Source: Mycobacterium yunnanensis
Lineage (GTDB): Bacteria > Actinomycetota > Actinomycetes > Mycobacteriales > Mycobacteriaceae
DNA: 64,000 nt
Reading direction: 5' to 3'
NCBI RefSeq assembly: GCF_025823185.1
Contig: NZ_JACKVK010000003.1
Span: forward strand, 62,001 to 126,000
Each line of letters begins with the position of its first letter. Positions within the stretch are counted from its first letter, which is position 1. Under the pieces are notes generated by a model that ran no database searches, was not told where the DNA came from, and was given only the letters and a program-made list of their open reading frames with translations. Positions 62,669 to 64,000 of the stretch are shown in pieces. A program made the translations under genes and the position numbers.

Positions 62669-62775
62669 CACGGGCCGTCGGCGGCCGACACCCCGTGCCC
62701 GCGCCACGCCGCCGCGACGCCACCGCTCCTGGGCGGTCCGCCGGGAAGGTGATCGCCGAGTCCGTGGGCGATCAC
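62669..62775. terminator. Two hairpins between convergent mutT2 and the Cys-rich gene
   Basis: Hairpin one: CACGGG/CCCGTG (62669-62674, 62692-62697) enclosing GTCGGC-G-GCCGAC (62677-62689). Hairpin two: GTGATCGCC (62749-62757) and GGCGATCAC (62767-62775). The 166-base gap holds no gene; in M. tuberculosis narGHJI lies here. Confidence 0.55.
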
Positions 62776-62805
62776 GGGCGACTGGCCCCACGAAACGGCA
62801 GTTGA

Positions 62806-62973
62806 TCAGGCCTTTCTGGCGCGCTTGAACACCTTCTCGAGTTCCTTGCCGCGGATCCCTGACAACTCGGCCTTGTGCACCTTGTGGAGAACGAGTGGGC
62901 AGCGCTTGCACCGCGGCTTGCTGCGGCAACACTTCTTCTTCGCCTTGACCGATGCGAACTCCGACGCCTTCAC
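62806..62973 (-). CDS. Small basic Cys-rich protein
   Basis: A 55-aa basic protein: VKASEFASVKAKKKCCRSKP, then RCKRCPLVLHKVHKAEL and KELEKVFKRARKA. The cluster C-C-x4-C-x2-C with a following His could bind zinc. The GTG at 62973 has GAGAGG five bases upstream; the frame stays open to 63081 but that part overlaps typA. Short proteins of this kind occur in other mycobacteria; function unknown. Divergent from typA, with 73 bases between starts. Confidence 0.68.
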   Translation of the reverse strand: MKASEFASVKAKKKCCRSKPRCKRCPLVLHKVHKAELSGIRGKELEKVFKRARKA

Positions 62974-63046
62974 TTCTGCCTCTCCACGAGCACGGGCCAA
63001 ACCCGCCGTTTTCGCGATTGCATACCTACGCTGCGACAATCTGGAG

Positions 63047-64000
63047 GTGGATTCTCGCCCGGATTTTCGAAATGTCGCCATCGTCGCTCACGTCGACCAC
63101 GGTAAGACGACGCTCGTGGACGCCATGCTTCGGCAGTCCGGGGCCCTGTCGCACCGCGGTGACGACGCCGTCGAACGGTTGATGGACTCCGGTGACCTGG
63201 AGAAGGAAAAGGGCATCACCATTCTGGCGAAGAACACCGCCGTGCATCGCCACAACCCCGACGGCACCATGACGGTCATCAACGTCATCGACACCCCCGG
63301 CCACGCCGACTTCGGTGGCGAGGTCGAGCGCGGCCTGTCGATGGTCGACGGCGTGCTGCTGCTGGTCGACGCGTCGGAGGGCCCGCTGCCGCAGACCCGC
63401 TTCGTGCTGCGCAAGGCACTGACCGCGCACCTTCCCGTCATCGTCTGCGTCAACAAGACCGACCGCCCCGACGCCCGCATCGCCGAGGTCGTCTCCGAGA
63501 GCCACGACCTGCTCCTCGACGTCGCCTCCGACCTCGACGAGGAAGCCCAGAAGGCCGCCGAGTTCGCACTGGGCCTGCCGACGCTGTACGCCTCGGGTCG
63601 CGCAGGCATCGCCAGCACGGAGGAACCCGCCAACGGCGAGAACCCCGACGGCGAGAACCTCGACCCGCTGTTCGACGTCCTGATGGAGCACATCCCGCCG
63701 CCGCAGGGCGATCCCGAGGCGCCGCTGCAGGCGCTGGTGACCAACCTCGACGCATCGGCCTTCCTCGGCCGCCTCGCCCTGGTCCGCATCTACAAGGGCA
63801 AGCTGCGCAAGGGGCAGCAGGTCGCGTGGATGCGTGAGGTCGACGGGCATCCCGTCATCACCAACGCGAAGATCACCGAGCTGCTGGCCACCGAGGGCGT
63901 CGAGCGCACCAGCACCGACGAGGCCGTCGCCGGTGACATCGTCGCCGTCGCGGGCATGCCGGAGATCATGATCGGCGACACCCTCGCCGACACCGAGCAC
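63047..64000 (+). CDS. typA: Ribosome-associated GTPase TypA/BipA, partial
   Basis: First 318 codons of TypA/BipA, cut by the window end. G1 is AHVDHGKTTL, G2 follows EKGITI, G3 is DTPGHADF, G4 is NKTD, and the start of the beta-barrel domain II is present (LGRLALVRIYKGKLRKGQQV). TypA is a translational GTPase binding the ribosome under stress and needed for 50S assembly at low temperature. GTG 63047 (VDSRPDFRNVAIVAHVD) fits the family start. Corresponds to Rv1165. Confidence 0.92.
   Translation, partial: MDSRPDFRNVAIVAHVDHGKTTLVDAMLRQSGALSHRGDDAVERLMDSGDLEKEKGITILAKNTAVHRHNPDGTMTVINVIDTPGHADFGGEVERGLSMVDGVLLLVDASEGPLPQTRFVLRKALTAHLPVIVCVNKTDRPDARIAEVVSESHDLLLDVASDLDEEAQKAAEFALGLPTLYASGRAGIASTEEPANGENPDGENLDPLFDVLMEHIPPPQGDPEAPLQALVTNLDASAFLGRLALVRIYKGKLRKGQQVAWMREVDGHPVITNAKITELLATEGVERTSTDEAVAGDIVAVAGMPEIMIGDTLADTEH

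Overview
The window reads as the chromosome of a fast-growing mycobacterium (Mycobacterium/Mycolicibacterium). Evidence: very high GC, many leaderless start codons placed 6-7 bases after a TANNNT -10 box, and marker genes largely restricted to mycobacteria and close relatives (PimE, the alpha-methylacyl-CoA racemase Mcr, an MmpL transporter, a 13E12-type HNH protein, Ala/Pro-rich secreted proteins of the Rv1157c/Rv1158c type). I saw no insertion sequence, prophage, CRISPR array, tRNA or rRNA.

Left part (1-25.9 kb): a three-gene molybdenum hydroxylase operon of PaoABC type but with the Mo subunit first; small lipoprotein, permuted NlpC/P60-like and membrane proteins; a class III cyclase; the HNH gene with an 8-bp tandem repeat in its upstream gap; a set of hydrolases and an SDR, with a frameshifted epoxide-hydrolase/SnoaL-like gene; a WS/DGAT-like protein with a degenerate active site; a membrane protein behind a KstR-type operator; a FadR/GntR-controlled beta-oxidation set (thiolase, enoyl-CoA hydratase, acyl-CoA dehydrogenase); a fasciclin protein; MFS transporters; GlxA-like AraC regulator; gamma carbonic anhydrase; CPBP protease.

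Middle and right (26-39.2 and 58-64 kb): gene order follows what I know of M. tuberculosis Rv1142c-Rv1165: echA, mcr, Rv1144-like SDR, MmpL13 (one intact gene here), cobB (Rv1151c), Rv1152-like GntR, omt (Rv1153c, duplicated here), Rv1155, a DUF5302 protein, then Rv1156, Rv1157c, Rv1158c, pimE, phhB, mutT2 and typA (cut by the window end). Two differences stand out: narGHJI is absent between mutT2 and typA, and about 19 kb sits between the DUF5302 gene and Rv1156.

That 19-kb block (39.2-58.0 kb) is the most interesting part. It holds an apparent catabolic locus (IlvD/Edd-type dehydratase, CrtI/PYROXD2-like flavoprotein, small alpha/beta-barrel-like protein, aldehyde dehydrogenase, TetR, APC permease, 4-hydroxy-2-oxovalerate aldolase, acylating acetaldehyde dehydrogenase, U32-like TIM-barrel protein) facing an IclR regulator with clear palindromic operators, followed by an MFS exporter and two acetate-type Na+/solute symporters with their DUF485 partners and a LytS/LytTR-type two-component system. 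The substrate is not evident; the products suggested by the enzymes are pyruvate and acetyl- or propionyl-CoA. A second unexplained feature is a duplicated module at 29.8-30.4 kb: two small paralogous genes of unknown family, each with a related GC hairpin behind it.
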